Positions 8,850-18,146 of a DNA stretch of 41,830 nt are shown here, piece by piece. Origin of the DNA: an uncultured Bacteroides sp. (GTDB taxonomy: Bacteria; Bacteroidota; Bacteroidia; Bacteroidales; Bacteroidaceae); NCBI GenBank assembly GCA_947074275.1, contig CAMTPA010000023.1, positions 1 through 41,830 on the forward strand. Reading direction: 5' to 3'. Both the position numbers and the translations under genes were made by a program. The notes below the pieces were generated by a model that saw only the letters and a program-made list of their open reading frames with translations, did not search any database and was not told the origin of the DNA. Each line of letters starts with the position of its first letter. Position 1 is the stretch's first letter.

Positions 8850-9758
8850 ATGAATGCAAAACAGCTGTATAGAGGCGTGGTAGTGCCTATGGTGACTCCC
8901 GTGACCAACGAATTTAAACTCGACAAAGAGGCAGTAATCAAAATCGCACAATCGTTTGTAGACAACGGCATCCATCCGCTACTGATGGGCACCACAGGCG
9001 AAGGACAGTCGGTAGGCTTTGAAGATGCCATCGAACTGATAAAAACCGTAAAAACAATAGCCAGCGGAAAGGTGACTGTATATGTGGCTCTGACGGGTAC
9101 AGTGGTGGCAGAGCAATACAAAGCAATGCAACCCTACGTAGAGGCTGGTGCCGATGTGTTGGTGTCTACATTGCCTTCGTATTATGCGCTTACCGAAGAG
9201 CAAATGTATCGCTACTATGCCGATATAGCAACAGCTTGCCCCGTGCCATTTATGCTCTACAACATTACACTCACCACACATATGTCTATCCCCGTGGAGA
9301 CTGTAAAACGCCTTGCCGACCATCCAAACATCGTAGGAATAAAAGACTCCGAGAACAACGACGAACGTATGAAACAAGTAATGGATTTTGCGGCACAACG
9401 CGAAGATTTTGTCTATTTTTGCGGATGCGCAGCCAATTCGGCCATCGCATTGGAACGCGGCGCAGTAGGCATCGTGCCAAGTGGTGGAAACTACATTCCC
9501 GACCTGTACAATCGGCTGTTTGCGGCAGCCACTTCGGGCGATATGAACACGGCCAACGAACTACAACAAAAGACCAACACCATCTGCCAAGTATATCAAA
9601 AAGGATTCACACTGGGCGATTCGCTTGCAGCGTTGAAATACTTGCTGCAAATGAAAGGTATTTGTCAGCCCTGTATGCTTCCACCACTCACCGAACTATC
9701 GGAAAAGCAAAAAGAGACGATACGAGAAAGAGTTGACCAATTGATACAATCATCTTAA
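8850..9758 (+). CDS. DapA/NanA-family aldolase (not lysine-pathway DapA)
   Basis: A 302-residue class I aldolase of the dihydrodipicolinate synthase / N-acetylneuraminate lyase family. Visible hallmarks are GTTGEG near residue 48, the catalytic Tyr137 (LYN) and the Schiff-base Lys165 (GIKDS). After LYN, classical DHDPS enzymes have Pro-x-Arg, whose Arg binds aspartate semialdehyde; here the sequence is ITLTTH, so both are absent and a lysine-biosynthesis role is unlikely. The family cleaves or forms 2-keto acids, usually giving pyruvate plus an aldehyde. It is the first gene of the cluster continuing to 17318, 15 bp before the symporter, so it probably acts on an imported sugar acid or its product. 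Family certain, substrate unknown. Confidence 0.85.
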   Translation: MNAKQLYRGVVVPMVTPVTNEFKLDKEAVIKIAQSFVDNGIHPLLMGTTGEGQSVGFEDAIELIKTVKTIASGKVTVYVALTGTVVAEQYKAMQPYVEAGADVLVSTLPSYYALTEEQMYRYYADIATACPVPFMLYNITLTTHMSIPVETVKRLADHPNIVGIKDSENNDERMKQVMDFAAQREDFVYFCGCAANSAIALERGAVGIVPSGGNYIPDLYNRLFAAATSGDMNTANELQQKTNTICQVYQKGFTLGDSLAALKYLLQMKGICQPCMLPPLTELSEKQKETIRERVDQLIQSS

Positions 9759-9773
9759 AAAAGCAGCGTAGAT

Positions 9774-11399
9774 ATGGAAAACACAGGGTTGCATTGGATT
9801 GATTATGGCATTGTAATTGCGTCTATTTTATTCGCTATCGGTATAGGATATTATTTTGCTCATCGCCAAAAAGGCACAGAGCAATATTTTGCAGGTGGAC
9901 GGAACATCCCTTCGTGGGCTATCGGAATGTCTATCTTTGCCACACTTATCAGCAGTGTCACATTTTTGGCTTATCCCGGTTCGGGCTATGCAGGCGACTG
10001 GATTCTGCTGGTGCAAGGAATGATGGTGCCACTTGTGCTGATTTGCATCATCGGTTTTATTGTGCCGCTGTTTCGCAAAGTCATCCGGCTTAGTGTATAT
10101 GAATATTTTGAAAAGCGATTCGGGCTATTCGCTCGTTTCTATGGTTCGTCGGCCTTTGTGTTAGGGCACTTTGCAAAAATGGGAACTGTACTCTTTTTGG
10201 TGAGCCTTGCAATGAGCCGTTTTATGGATATGGATATTATGCTCATCATCTTGGTGCTGGGCATTGCCATCACTGCTCTTACATTGTTAGGTGGTATAGA
10301 GGCAGTTATCTGGATGGATGTAATACAAGGGTTTATGCTTATTTTGGGAGGAGTGATCTGTATCTCTATCTTATTGATGCGTCCCGACAATGGCTTAGCC
10401 AACGTAGGTACAGAAATTGTGTCACAAGTGAAATCGGCCAATTATTCGTGGGACTTTGCCGAAGCCACCTTTTGGGTGTTAGCATTCAACGGTGTGTTTT
10501 ATGCCATTCAGAAATATGGTACCGACCAAACCATCGTGCAACGCTACATCACCGCCAAAGATGACAAATCGGCTAAGCGCGCTGCATACATAGGCGTGTT
10601 TACGAGCTTGCCTATTTGGACACTGTTTATGATTATTGGCATCGCTTTGTTGGTGTTCTATCGTTCGAACGTAGAGCCAGGACTGCCCGATGGACTGAAA
10701 GCAGACGAAATATTTCCTTATTTCATCTCTACTCAGTTGCCCGTAGGCATCAAAGGATTGATTATTGCAGCATTGGCGGCAGGGGCAATATCAAGTTTAG
10801 ACTCAGACATCAACTGCTTGGCAGCAATCGGTGTACAAGACTATTATTTGAAACTAAAACCGAAGACCGAAGACAAAAAGCAATTGAGAGTGGGCAGATA
10901 CATTGTGTTCATAGCTGGAATTGCTGCAATGGGCGTATCGATGCTGTATGCAATGTGGGAAGGCGAAGGCGTGCTTGGAGTGGTGTTTCAGATTTATGCT
11001 ATATTTTCGGCTGGTATCGTAGGTATCTTGCTTTTGGGGCTTTTCTCGAAACGTGCCAACAAACAAGGTTTGTATTGGGGCATCGGTGCAGCCATCCTAT
11101 TCACCGCTTATGCTATGCTCACCTCTACACCCATCGGCGTAGGTACATCCAAACGCATCTTGCTCGATTTGGGCAGCTGGAACTACACGCACCACAAATT
11201 GATGTTGGGTGTATATAGCCACATCATCTTATTTGTAGTGGCCTACGTAGCCAGTCTGTTTTATTTTAAAGAGTACGCCTCGGATGAACTGACCATTCAC
11301 GGCTATCTGAAGATGAAGAAAGAAGAAAAACAAACTGCTTTGGGCAATCAGCAAGTAGAAAACACGCTGGCTTGCGAAGCGGAAATAAATACTAAATAA
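9774..11399 (+). CDS. Sodium:solute symporter (SSS family)
   Basis: A 541-residue inner-membrane transporter with about 13 to 14 hydrophobic segments. Family signatures include the N-terminal GRNIPSWAIGMSIFATLIS and the GGIEAVIWMDVIQG segment near residue 170, plus SSLDSDIN near 350. SSS proteins couple Na+ entry to uptake of sugars, sugar acids, sialic acid or similar small solutes. Lying between the aldolase and the alcohol dehydrogenase, it is the likely importer for the cluster's substrate. The C-terminal tail is charged and cytoplasmic. Specificity cannot be read from sequence. Confidence 0.92.
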   Translation: MENTGLHWIDYGIVIASILFAIGIGYYFAHRQKGTEQYFAGGRNIPSWAIGMSIFATLISSVTFLAYPGSGYAGDWILLVQGMMVPLVLICIIGFIVPLFRKVIRLSVYEYFEKRFGLFARFYGSSAFVLGHFAKMGTVLFLVSLAMSRFMDMDIMLIILVLGIAITALTLLGGIEAVIWMDVIQGFMLILGGVICISILLMRPDNGLANVGTEIVSQVKSANYSWDFAEATFWVLAFNGVFYAIQKYGTDQTIVQRYITAKDDKSAKRAAYIGVFTSLPIWTLFMIIGIALLVFYRSNVEPGLPDGLKADEIFPYFISTQLPVGIKGLIIAALAAGAISSLDSDINCLAAIGVQDYYLKLKPKTEDKKQLRVGRYIVFIAGIAAMGVSMLYAMWEGEGVLGVVFQIYAIFSAGIVGILLLGLFSKRANKQGLYWGIGAAILFTAYAMLTSTPIGVGTSKRILLDLGSWNYTHHKLMLGVYSHIILFVVAYVASLFYFKEYASDELTIHGYLKMKKEEKQTALGNQQVENTLACEAEINTK

Positions 11400-11412
11400 A
11401 CAAAGAAAAGAA

Positions 11413-12558
11413 ATGAAAAGTATCAAACTATTGCAGCCCTCTAAAATAGAGTTCGGAACTGGCTGCATCGAGCGTTTTGTTGAAGACTTTACAACTTTGC
11501 CCTATAAGAAGCTGATGATATTGACAGCTCCTCCTATTCTGCCATTGATTCAGCCAACCATCGAGAAGCTTGTGGCCAACGGTGTAACGGTATCTGTCTA
11601 CGACCAAATTCTGGCCGAACCGACGTTGAGCGATTTCAATTCTATTTTAGAGAAAGCGCGCGAACTACAAATAGATAGCGTGGCAGGTATCGGAGGTGGA
11701 AGTGTGCTCGATGTAGCCAAACTGCTTGGTGCATTGGTTTATAGCGACCAAAAAGCATCCGACGTTTTTGGTATTGGCTTTATCAAGAAAAAAGGCATTT
11801 GGATGGCTTGCATCCCCACCACCGCAGGCACAGGTAGCGAAGTGTCTCCAAACTCCATATTACTTGACGAGGAAGAGCATCTGAAAAAAGGAATTGTATC
11901 TCCTTATTTGGTTGCAGACGTGGTATATATTGACCCTAAACTCACCTGCACTGTGCCTCCTAAAATAACAGCCGAAACGGGAATGGATGCACTTTCGCAT
12001 TGCATCGAAGCGTATACTAATAAGTTTGCTCACGAAGTGATAGATTGCTATGCGCTCGAAGGAATTCGCCTCATTGCAGCCAATCTTGCCAAAGCGGTGA
12101 AAAACGGCAACGACATTGAAGCACGCGAAGCACTTTGCTTAGGAAGCTACTATGGAGGTTTGTGTTTGGGGCCTGTAAATACAGCGGCAGTTCACGCATT
12201 ATCTTACCCTTTGGGCGGTGAATACCACATCTCACACGGTTTGTCGAACGCTATTTTATTGCCCCCCGTTATGGCATACAATATAGAAACCAACATTGGC
12301 AAATATGCCAACATCGCTCGTGCGTTTGGTGTGGCCGATCAAGGCAGCGAAAAAGCAACAGCCGAAGCAGGTATCGAGTTTATTACACAATTATCCAAAG
12401 ATTGCGGTATTCCTACCACACTATCCGAAATTGGTATATCGTCCGATAAGGTAGATGAATTGGCAGCTTCGGCTATGAAGGTGACACGCCTATTAGTGAA
12501 CAACCCACGAGAAATGACCGTAGAGGCAGCCACAGAGATTTACGAACAACTGTTTTAA
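11413..12558 (+). CDS. Iron-containing alcohol dehydrogenase
   Basis: A 381-residue group III dehydrogenase of normal length. The NAD(P)-binding GIGGGSVLDVAK motif is present near residue 95, and the four metal ligands are visible: D192 and H196 (GMDALSH), H261 (AVHALSY) and H275 (ISHGLSN). Such enzymes interconvert aldehydes or ketones and alcohols using Fe2+ or Zn2+. It starts 13 bp after the symporter gene and 23 bp before the pdxA-like gene. In this setting it may handle an aldehyde released by the aldolase or oxidise a hydroxyl of the sugar acid; that is inference. Confidence 0.93.
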   Translation: MKSIKLLQPSKIEFGTGCIERFVEDFTTLPYKKLMILTAPPILPLIQPTIEKLVANGVTVSVYDQILAEPTLSDFNSILEKARELQIDSVAGIGGGSVLDVAKLLGALVYSDQKASDVFGIGFIKKKGIWMACIPTTAGTGSEVSPNSILLDEEEHLKKGIVSPYLVADVVYIDPKLTCTVPPKITAETGMDALSHCIEAYTNKFAHEVIDCYALEGIRLIAANLAKAVKNGNDIEAREALCLGSYYGGLCLGPVNTAAVHALSYPLGGEYHISHGLSNAILLPPVMAYNIETNIGKYANIARAFGVADQGSEKATAEAGIEFITQLSKDCGIPTTLSEIGISSDKVDELAASAMKVTRLLVNNPREMTVEAATEIYEQLF

Positions 12559-12581
12559 ACACCCCACACACAAGATTGACT

Positions 12582-13622
12582 ATGATTTTACCAATATTAG
12601 CCATTACAATGGGCGACCCCGCTGGCATAGGTCCAGAGATTGTAGCCGAAGCATTTTGCAACGATATTACCTATCAGCAATGTCGCCCCGTGGTGACAGG
12701 CGATGCAGCGGTGATGAGAAAAGCAATCAAACTTTTGAATCTTCCGTTGAATGTCAATGCAATAGACAACGTATCGGAAGCCAAGTTCGAGAAAGGCACT
12801 ATGGATGTCATCGACTTGAAGTTGATTGATATAGACCGACACGAGTTTGGACAAGTATCGGCACAATGCGGAAATGCCGCTTTTCAATCGGTAGTAAAGG
12901 CCATTGAGCTGGCTATGAGCAATGAAGTAGACGGCACTGTCACTGCACCACTCAACAAAGAATCGCTCAATTTGGCTGGACACCACTTTTCGGGGCATAC
13001 AGAAATATATGCACACTACACCCATACCAAAAAGTATGCGATGCTACTGGCTGATGAGTTTTTGCGCGTGATTCACGTCTCTACCCACGTGCCACTGCGT
13101 GAAGCCTGCGATTTAGTGAAAAAAGAGCGTATTATAACAGTTGCTTTGCTGCTCGAAGATGCGTGTCGCCAGTTTGGTATCGACAAACCCAAAATTGGTA
13201 TCGCAGGCCTCAACCCTCACTCCAGCGACAATGGTTTGTTTGGCTACGAAGAGGCACAAGAGATTATCCCTGCCGTAGAGGAGCTGAAAGCGCAAGGACA
13301 CTTGGTAGAAGGCCCTGTGCCTCCCGATACTCTTTTCGCCAAAGCCAAAGGCGGATTCTTTGACGGCTGTGTAGCTATGTATCACGACCAAGGACATATT
13401 CCATTCAAAGTAGTTGGGTTCAACTGGAATCGTGAAACTAAGAAAATGGAGAGCGTAAAAGGGGTGAATATCACACTCGGTTTGCCAATCATACGTGTGT
13501 CGGTAGATCACGGCACAGCATTCGATGTAGCGGGCAAAGGCATAGCAAGTCCCGAAGCACTACTGTTATCAATAGATTATGCCAGCAAAATGGCAGAAAA
13601 CCGCAAAAAGGATTTAAAGTGA
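12582..13622 (+). CDS. pdxA: PdxA-family dehydrogenase, probably PdxA2-type (acid-sugar phosphate)
   Basis: A 346-residue protein of the 4-hydroxythreonine-4-phosphate dehydrogenase family. ITMGDPAGIGPEI opens the sequence, and the three metal-binding histidines are present as H169 (STHVPLRE), H213 (NPHSSDNG) and H268 (MYHDQGHIP). I start at ATG 12582 instead of an upstream TTG at 12576. Its stop overlaps the start of the DUF1537 kinase gene by 4 bp (GTGA). This pairing is the published arrangement for D-threonate use, in which the kinase makes the 4-phosphate and PdxA2 oxidises and decarboxylates it to dihydroxyacetone phosphate. I therefore favour catabolism over vitamin B6 synthesis, although a B6 role cannot be excluded. 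Confidence 0.88.
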   Translation: MILPILAITMGDPAGIGPEIVAEAFCNDITYQQCRPVVTGDAAVMRKAIKLLNLPLNVNAIDNVSEAKFEKGTMDVIDLKLIDIDRHEFGQVSAQCGNAAFQSVVKAIELAMSNEVDGTVTAPLNKESLNLAGHHFSGHTEIYAHYTHTKKYAMLLADEFLRVIHVSTHVPLREACDLVKKERIITVALLLEDACRQFGIDKPKIGIAGLNPHSSDNGLFGYEEAQEIIPAVEELKAQGHLVEGPVPPDTLFAKAKGGFFDGCVAMYHDQGHIPFKVVGFNWNRETKKMESVKGVNITLGLPIIRVSVDHGTAFDVAGKGIASPEALLLSIDYASKMAENRKKDLK

Positions 13623-14752
13623 TTGCCGTTATAGCCGACGATATAACAGGAGCTGCCGAAATTGCAGGTATCGGTTTCGATTATGGCTTGAAGGTGATAC
13701 TTACGCAATCGATAGAAACGGAAATTGCACCGTGCGATGTGTTGGTGTGTATCACCAACACACGCTCTATGCGTCGCGATGATGCCATCAACGAATCGCT
13801 ACGGGTGGGTAAAAGGCTCACCCAAATAGGCGTTGAGCATATCTTCAAAAAAACAGATTCGGTGCTGCGTGGACACGTGGCAGCCGAACTGAAAGCATTG
13901 ATGGATGCCACAGGAAAAACATCCGCTTTGCTACTCCCGGCCAACCCTGCTCTTGGACGACAGATTATAGATGGGATTTACTATGTAAATAAAGTGCCTA
14001 TTACGCAAACATCATTTTCTTACGACCCTGAATTTCCTGCAAAAAGCGATGAGGCCATAAAATTATTGGGTGAAGGCATACTAATAAACCCACACGAAAC
14101 TTTGCCTACCTCCGATTGCTCCATCGCAATAGGAAACATAGCAACCGAAGAAGATTTTATAGATTATTGCAAGCTACTAAACAACACCTTATTGCCAGCA
14201 GGTGGAGGTAGTTTTTTTAAAGCGTTCTTGAAACAACAGTTTCCACACGCACTATTTAAACAGATTGAGAAAAAGATAAAACTTGGTAAGTTGTTGTTGA
14301 TTTGTGGAAGCACTATCAAACACAACGCACTACTCTGCGAACTCGAAGCAGCCAAAGTGCCTATCGAGTCGATGCCAACAGAGGTATATCACGGAGAAGT
14401 ATCGAGCGAAAAGTGGATTGAATATCTTAACACACAATATGCACTACACGGCAACTTGGTAGTAATTATTAATCAACCCATCTCGCACGATCCAGCCTAT
14501 GCAATGCGTCTAAAGCAAATTATGGCAAAGGTATGTCAATCGGTCGTCAGCCAACACGCTGTAAAAGAACTTATTATAGAGGGAGGAGCAACAGCCTACG
14601 AAGTGATAAGTGCAATGCAGTGGCAAGCCTTTGAGGTAGTAGGCATTATGACTACAGGTGTTATAAAGCTAAAGCCTCAAAACAGTACAGAGCTACAACT
14701 CACGCTAAAACCTGGTAGCTATCAGTGGCCAGAGGAAGTGTTGATATTATAG
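13619..14752 (+). CDS. DUF1537 four-carbon acid sugar kinase family protein
   Basis: A 377-residue cytoplasmic kinase with the N-terminal signature IAVIADDITGAAEIAG, then FKKTDSVLRGHV near residue 82 and LLPANPALGR near 105, all typical of DUF1537. The C-terminal nucleotide-binding half has IEGGATAYEV. Characterised members phosphorylate D-threonate, L-threonate or D-erythronate. It starts with GTG overlapping the pdxA-family stop, so translational coupling is likely. Its direct partner argues for the D-threonate-like route to dihydroxyacetone phosphate. The exact substrate cannot be told from residues I can see. Confidence 0.9.
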   Translation: MIAVIADDITGAAEIAGIGFDYGLKVILTQSIETEIAPCDVLVCITNTRSMRRDDAINESLRVGKRLTQIGVEHIFKKTDSVLRGHVAAELKALMDATGKTSALLLPANPALGRQIIDGIYYVNKVPITQTSFSYDPEFPAKSDEAIKLLGEGILINPHETLPTSDCSIAIGNIATEEDFIDYCKLLNNTLLPAGGGSFFKAFLKQQFPHALFKQIEKKIKLGKLLLICGSTIKHNALLCELEAAKVPIESMPTEVYHGEVSSEKWIEYLNTQYALHGNLVVIINQPISHDPAYAMRLKQIMAKVCQSVVSQHAVKELIIEGGATAYEVISAMQWQAFEVVGIMTTGVIKLKPQNSTELQLTLKPGSYQWPEEVLIL

Positions 14753-14792
14753 ATTGTATCTATTAAGCCTCAATATATCTTATTAAAGAAAT

Positions 14793-17318
14793 ATGAAACA
14801 CCTTGTCATTTTTGTCATTCTCTATTTTTTCCAAACATCTTTGTTGTTTGCTCAGCAATATCGTTCTTTGGATTCGACTGATCCTATTTCATTCAAAGGA
14901 GACCAAATAGAATATCAAGAAAAAACGATTGCACTTGGCGAGAGGTGTTTTTTTGTTGATGGCAACCTTTCCGCCGAAGAAGCTGCCAAACATCCGTTTG
15001 TATTCAACAGTTTTCAGGAAGCAGCAACACAGTTGGTAGCTGGAACAGAAAAGGAGCCTATGCAACTATACATAGCCCCGTATGTGTACTGGATAGACAA
15101 CCCCGATGACACCGAAGTGCGCAAAGGAAAAAATGGGCGAGAACCATTTGGGATGATTATCGAATGCCCCTACTTGCAACTGATAGGCTTGAACAAGAAC
15201 CCGGCCAATGTAGTGCTTGCCGCCAACAGAGGGCAAACACAAGGAGCAGTGGGCAATTTTACAATGTTCGACTTTTGGGGCGATGGGCTTTTAGTGAAAG
15301 ACTTGACAATGGGCAATTACTGCAATGTAGATTTGGATTTTCCATTAAAGCCGCAATTAAGTAGAGAAAAACGAATGTCGGCCATCACGCAAGCACACGT
15401 GGCCTATTGCCACGGCGACAAAGCGGTAGCAGAAAATGTTCGATTCATCAGCCGCCTCAATATGAATCCACTGAATGGAGCAAAGCGTATCTTATTCAAC
15501 AACTGCTATATGGAGTGTACCGACGATGCGCTAACGGGCACGGGAGTTTACTTAAACTGTACATTGGAGTTTTATGCACCGCGTCCTTTTTGGCGCAGCG
15601 ATATGGGAGGTGCTGTATTCTTGAATTGCGATTTCAACATTCGTCACAATGGCGATAAGCAATATTTTTGCAAAGCAGTAGGCCCGCTTAGCATCATCGA
15701 TTGCCGTTATCACTCCGAAAAGCCAATCTATGCAGGGTGGACAGCAACGCCTACCAACTGGCTACGCTGCTATCAATATAATGTGACACTCAACAGTAAA
15801 CCTTATACCATTGGAGCAGACAAACCACAAAACACCATTTGCTTGGACAGTCAAGAGGGGTTGTCGGCCTACCGAATTATACACAACGAAAAGTTGATTT
15901 ACAACACCTACAACTTGCTGCGTGGTGATGACGACTGGGATCCGCTGGACATAAAGCAAATCATAGAAACCGCCAGTGAAGAACAACAGAAAGATTATAG
16001 CAACATACCCACTTGCTTGGCTATCGAGCCACTGGTGGTTACTATCCAAACGGGCAATGAACCCATAAAACTAAGGGCTACCACGAAAAAGCACGGCAAC
16101 TACACAATGACCAATAAGCTGGTGAAGTGGCGCATACAAAACGGTTGCGAAACAGATGTAAAACTGTCGACTACCGAAGGATATGAGTGCGTAGTAGCCG
16201 CCACCAACCACGATGACCAAACCAAGCAACTCACTGTGATTGCTTATACCGATGATGGGTTGGAGTGTGCTGCCGAGCTTACAGTGATACCCAATTACAT
16301 CAATGCGCCTACTTTTGCCAAATTGCCTTCGCTTTCTATAGATAAAGGATTGGCAACCCTACACTACGAGCTAAATTTAGAAGGCAGGAGTGATGAATCG
16401 CTGGTGACGTGGTATCGCTGCACAAACGCCAAGGGAGAAGAAGCGATTCCTGTTTATGTATCGCGATTTAACACGCCACAACTCACCTATCCATTGCACA
16501 AAGAAGATATAGGATATTATCTGAAAGCAGTTGTTGAACCAAAGCACCTTAGATGCGAGGCTGGGAAGGCTATACAGATAGTTAGCTCAAAACCAATACA
16601 TCGAAAACAGATAAACCAAAGCAATATTCTTGAAACTAATTTTCTGAACTTCTCAACACTAAACCAGCCAAAGATTATTCCTGGCTTTTGGACAATAGAT
16701 GGATACAAACCCATAGACACGGAAGAGTATGATTGGCAGATATATCCTGAAAAAGAATACTGGTATTATGGAGAAGGCATCAATGGAGCCATTGGCACAG
16801 GGCTTTTGCAACAGCAACGAGGCGCACGATTGCTATACACGCCAATCAATGATACCTATCAAGATATGAGTATCACACTACAAGTAGACCCGTGCAAAAC
16901 AGCAGGACAAGGATTTGGAAGTGCCACAGGACAATATCTCGATTTGTATATTAAGTTCGACACTCAAACATTGACAGGATATGGACTTCGCGTCACACGT
17001 ACTACCAAATACAGCAATGCGGTAGACTTTTTACTAATGGAATACAAAGACGGAGTTGCAACTCCCATCAGCAAGCCCGTTTCTGCCATCTGCTATCGCA
17101 CCAATTGTACAATTTCTCTCAAAACAATCGGAAACAAACTAATTGCACACGTAGAGACAGCCACTCCTTTATTGCCTCCCAAAGACACGAACTTAAAAAC
17201 AGAGGTAGATTTAGAAGCTGATATTCAGTCAAACACTTTTGGCGGTACAGGTATTCAGCATACAGGCAGCTGGGGAGAAAATGCCACGATGCTTCATCGC
17301 TTGAAAGTAGAATGGTAA
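14793..17318 (+). CDS. Large secreted protein with probable pectinesterase-like beta-helix
   Basis: An 841-residue protein with a type I signal peptide (residues 1-20, ending LFAQ) and no lipobox. Residues about 60-400 have the alternating short strands and Asn/Asp-rich turns of a right-handed beta-helix, with stretches such as VLAANRGQTQGAVGNFTMFD and FLNCDFNIRHNGDKQYFCKA recalling pectinesterase and pectate lyase folds. Residues about 430-620 look like Ig-type modules, and about 640-841 like a jelly-roll or LamG-type domain. I could not place catalytic residues, so enzyme activity is uncertain. It follows the DUF1537 gene by 40 bp and probably works outside the cytoplasm on a polymer or conjugate feeding the sugar-acid pathway. 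Fold call moderate, function open. Confidence 0.65.
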   Translation: MKHLVIFVILYFFQTSLLFAQQYRSLDSTDPISFKGDQIEYQEKTIALGERCFFVDGNLSAEEAAKHPFVFNSFQEAATQLVAGTEKEPMQLYIAPYVYWIDNPDDTEVRKGKNGREPFGMIIECPYLQLIGLNKNPANVVLAANRGQTQGAVGNFTMFDFWGDGLLVKDLTMGNYCNVDLDFPLKPQLSREKRMSAITQAHVAYCHGDKAVAENVRFISRLNMNPLNGAKRILFNNCYMECTDDALTGTGVYLNCTLEFYAPRPFWRSDMGGAVFLNCDFNIRHNGDKQYFCKAVGPLSIIDCRYHSEKPIYAGWTATPTNWLRCYQYNVTLNSKPYTIGADKPQNTICLDSQEGLSAYRIIHNEKLIYNTYNLLRGDDDWDPLDIKQIIETASEEQQKDYSNIPTCLAIEPLVVTIQTGNEPIKLRATTKKHGNYTMTNKLVKWRIQNGCETDVKLSTTEGYECVVAATNHDDQTKQLTVIAYTDDGLECAAELTVIPNYINAPTFAKLPSLSIDKGLATLHYELNLEGRSDESLVTWYRCTNAKGEEAIPVYVSRFNTPQLTYPLHKEDIGYYLKAVVEPKHLRCEAGKAIQIVSSKPIHRKQINQSNILETNFLNFSTLNQPKIIPGFWTIDGYKPIDTEEYDWQIYPEKEYWYYGEGINGAIGTGLLQQQRGARLLYTPINDTYQDMSITLQVDPCKTAGQGFGSATGQYLDLYIKFDTQTLTGYGLRVTRTTKYSNAVDFLLMEYKDGVATPISKPVSAICYRTNCTISLKTIGNKLIAHVETATPLLPPKDTNLKTEVDLEADIQSNTFGGTGIQHTGSWGENATMLHRLKVEW

Positions 17319-17372
17319 TAGAATAAAATGAACCAAAGAAAAAGTAATTGTGTTTATTCAAATAAAACAATT

Positions 17373-17807
17373 ATGAAGTTCGATGTAGCACATATCCACC
17401 CAATGTTGGTTCATTTTCCTATCGCCCTTACTTTGTTGGGAGTTTTACTATCCGCTTTTAAAACTTTCAAACCCAATAAGTTTAAATATCCTTGTGGAGA
17501 AATAATTCTCTATTTTGCCACATTCTCGGCCATACTTGCTTTGATAGCGGGCAATAATTTTACTCCGCATTTCACCAATCCCATATTGGCGCAAGCAAAA
17601 AGTATCCATAGCACTTTTGCAGGAATTACGCTCACTTTGCTTTGCATAGCCTCAGCAGGATATTTAGCGCGCTACATATTCAAAAGCCACTCATCATTAT
17701 TCGAGAAGTTAGGATGGGCGTTTTATCTATTAGCAGCCATATCGGTAGCTATCACAGGATTTTTAGGAGGTTCTTTGGTTTATAACGATTTATTGCATTT
17801 ACAATAA
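17373..17807 (+). CDS. DUF2231-type small membrane protein
   Basis: A 144-residue inner-membrane protein with four hydrophobic segments. The opening HIHPMLVHFPIALTLLG is the mark of DUF2231, a family of unknown function sometimes linked to redox or heme proteins. I start at ATG 17373 because the signature follows within a few residues; an in-frame ATG at 17328 would add a charged, unrelated 15-residue leader. It is the last gene before the strong hairpin at 17831, so it probably shares the transcript of the acid-sugar cluster, though its role there is unclear. Confidence 0.75.
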   Translation: MKFDVAHIHPMLVHFPIALTLLGVLLSAFKTFKPNKFKYPCGEIILYFATFSAILALIAGNNFTPHFTNPILAQAKSIHSTFAGITLTLLCIASAGYLARYIFKSHSSLFEKLGWAFYLLAAISVAITGFLGGSLVYNDLLHLQ

Positions 17808-17830
17808 CATACTAAAAACGAAATATACCT

Positions 17831-17871
17831 AAAAGACGAAGGCTACTCATCACGAGCAGCCTTCGTCTTTT
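17831..17871. terminator. Rho-independent terminator
   Basis: An 18-bp near-perfect stem (AAAAGACGAAGGCTACTC with GAGCAGCCTTCGTCTTTT) and a 5-base loop lie 23 bp after the stop at 17807. The right arm ends in TTTT. It should end the long plus-strand transcript. Confidence 0.85.
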
Positions 17872-17874
17872 ATC

Positions 17875-17930
17875 GTTAACCTTAAAATCTAATACTTATG
17901 AAAAAACACAATGCAAATATATAGATTATC
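17875..17930 (+). repeat. Direct repeat copy 1 (tail of hairpin element)
   Basis: GTTAACCTTAAAATCTAATA and the following bases through ATATATAGATTATC recur almost unchanged at 18177-18230. Each copy directly follows a stem-loop. A short ATG frame inside differs between copies because one copy has an extra A, so it is not a conserved leader peptide. Confidence 0.85.
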
Positions 17931-18146
17931 AAAGCATTACCCACAAAACCATCTTTTTAAATATCGATTTACAACATTGTTTAATAAGCACAATCCATCA
18001 GTTAACTATTAACACACTAACAGTTAACTATTAACTATACTAATAAACATTTGACGCAGAAACAAAAGAAAGAAATAGAAGTATTACAAAGAAAAGAGAA
18101 GCAATTGATTCATTTTGAAATACAAGCAAACTTATGGGCATAAAAA

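Noticed and set aside
14793-17318. Confident pectinesterase or pectate lyase annotation
   Set aside because: The fold looks right but I could not identify the catalytic residues, so only a fold-level call is made.
17898-17924. Leader peptide ORF inside the direct repeat (MKKHNANI-like)
   Set aside because: The second repeat copy differs by one A, so the frame is not conserved, and no downstream gene is in register.
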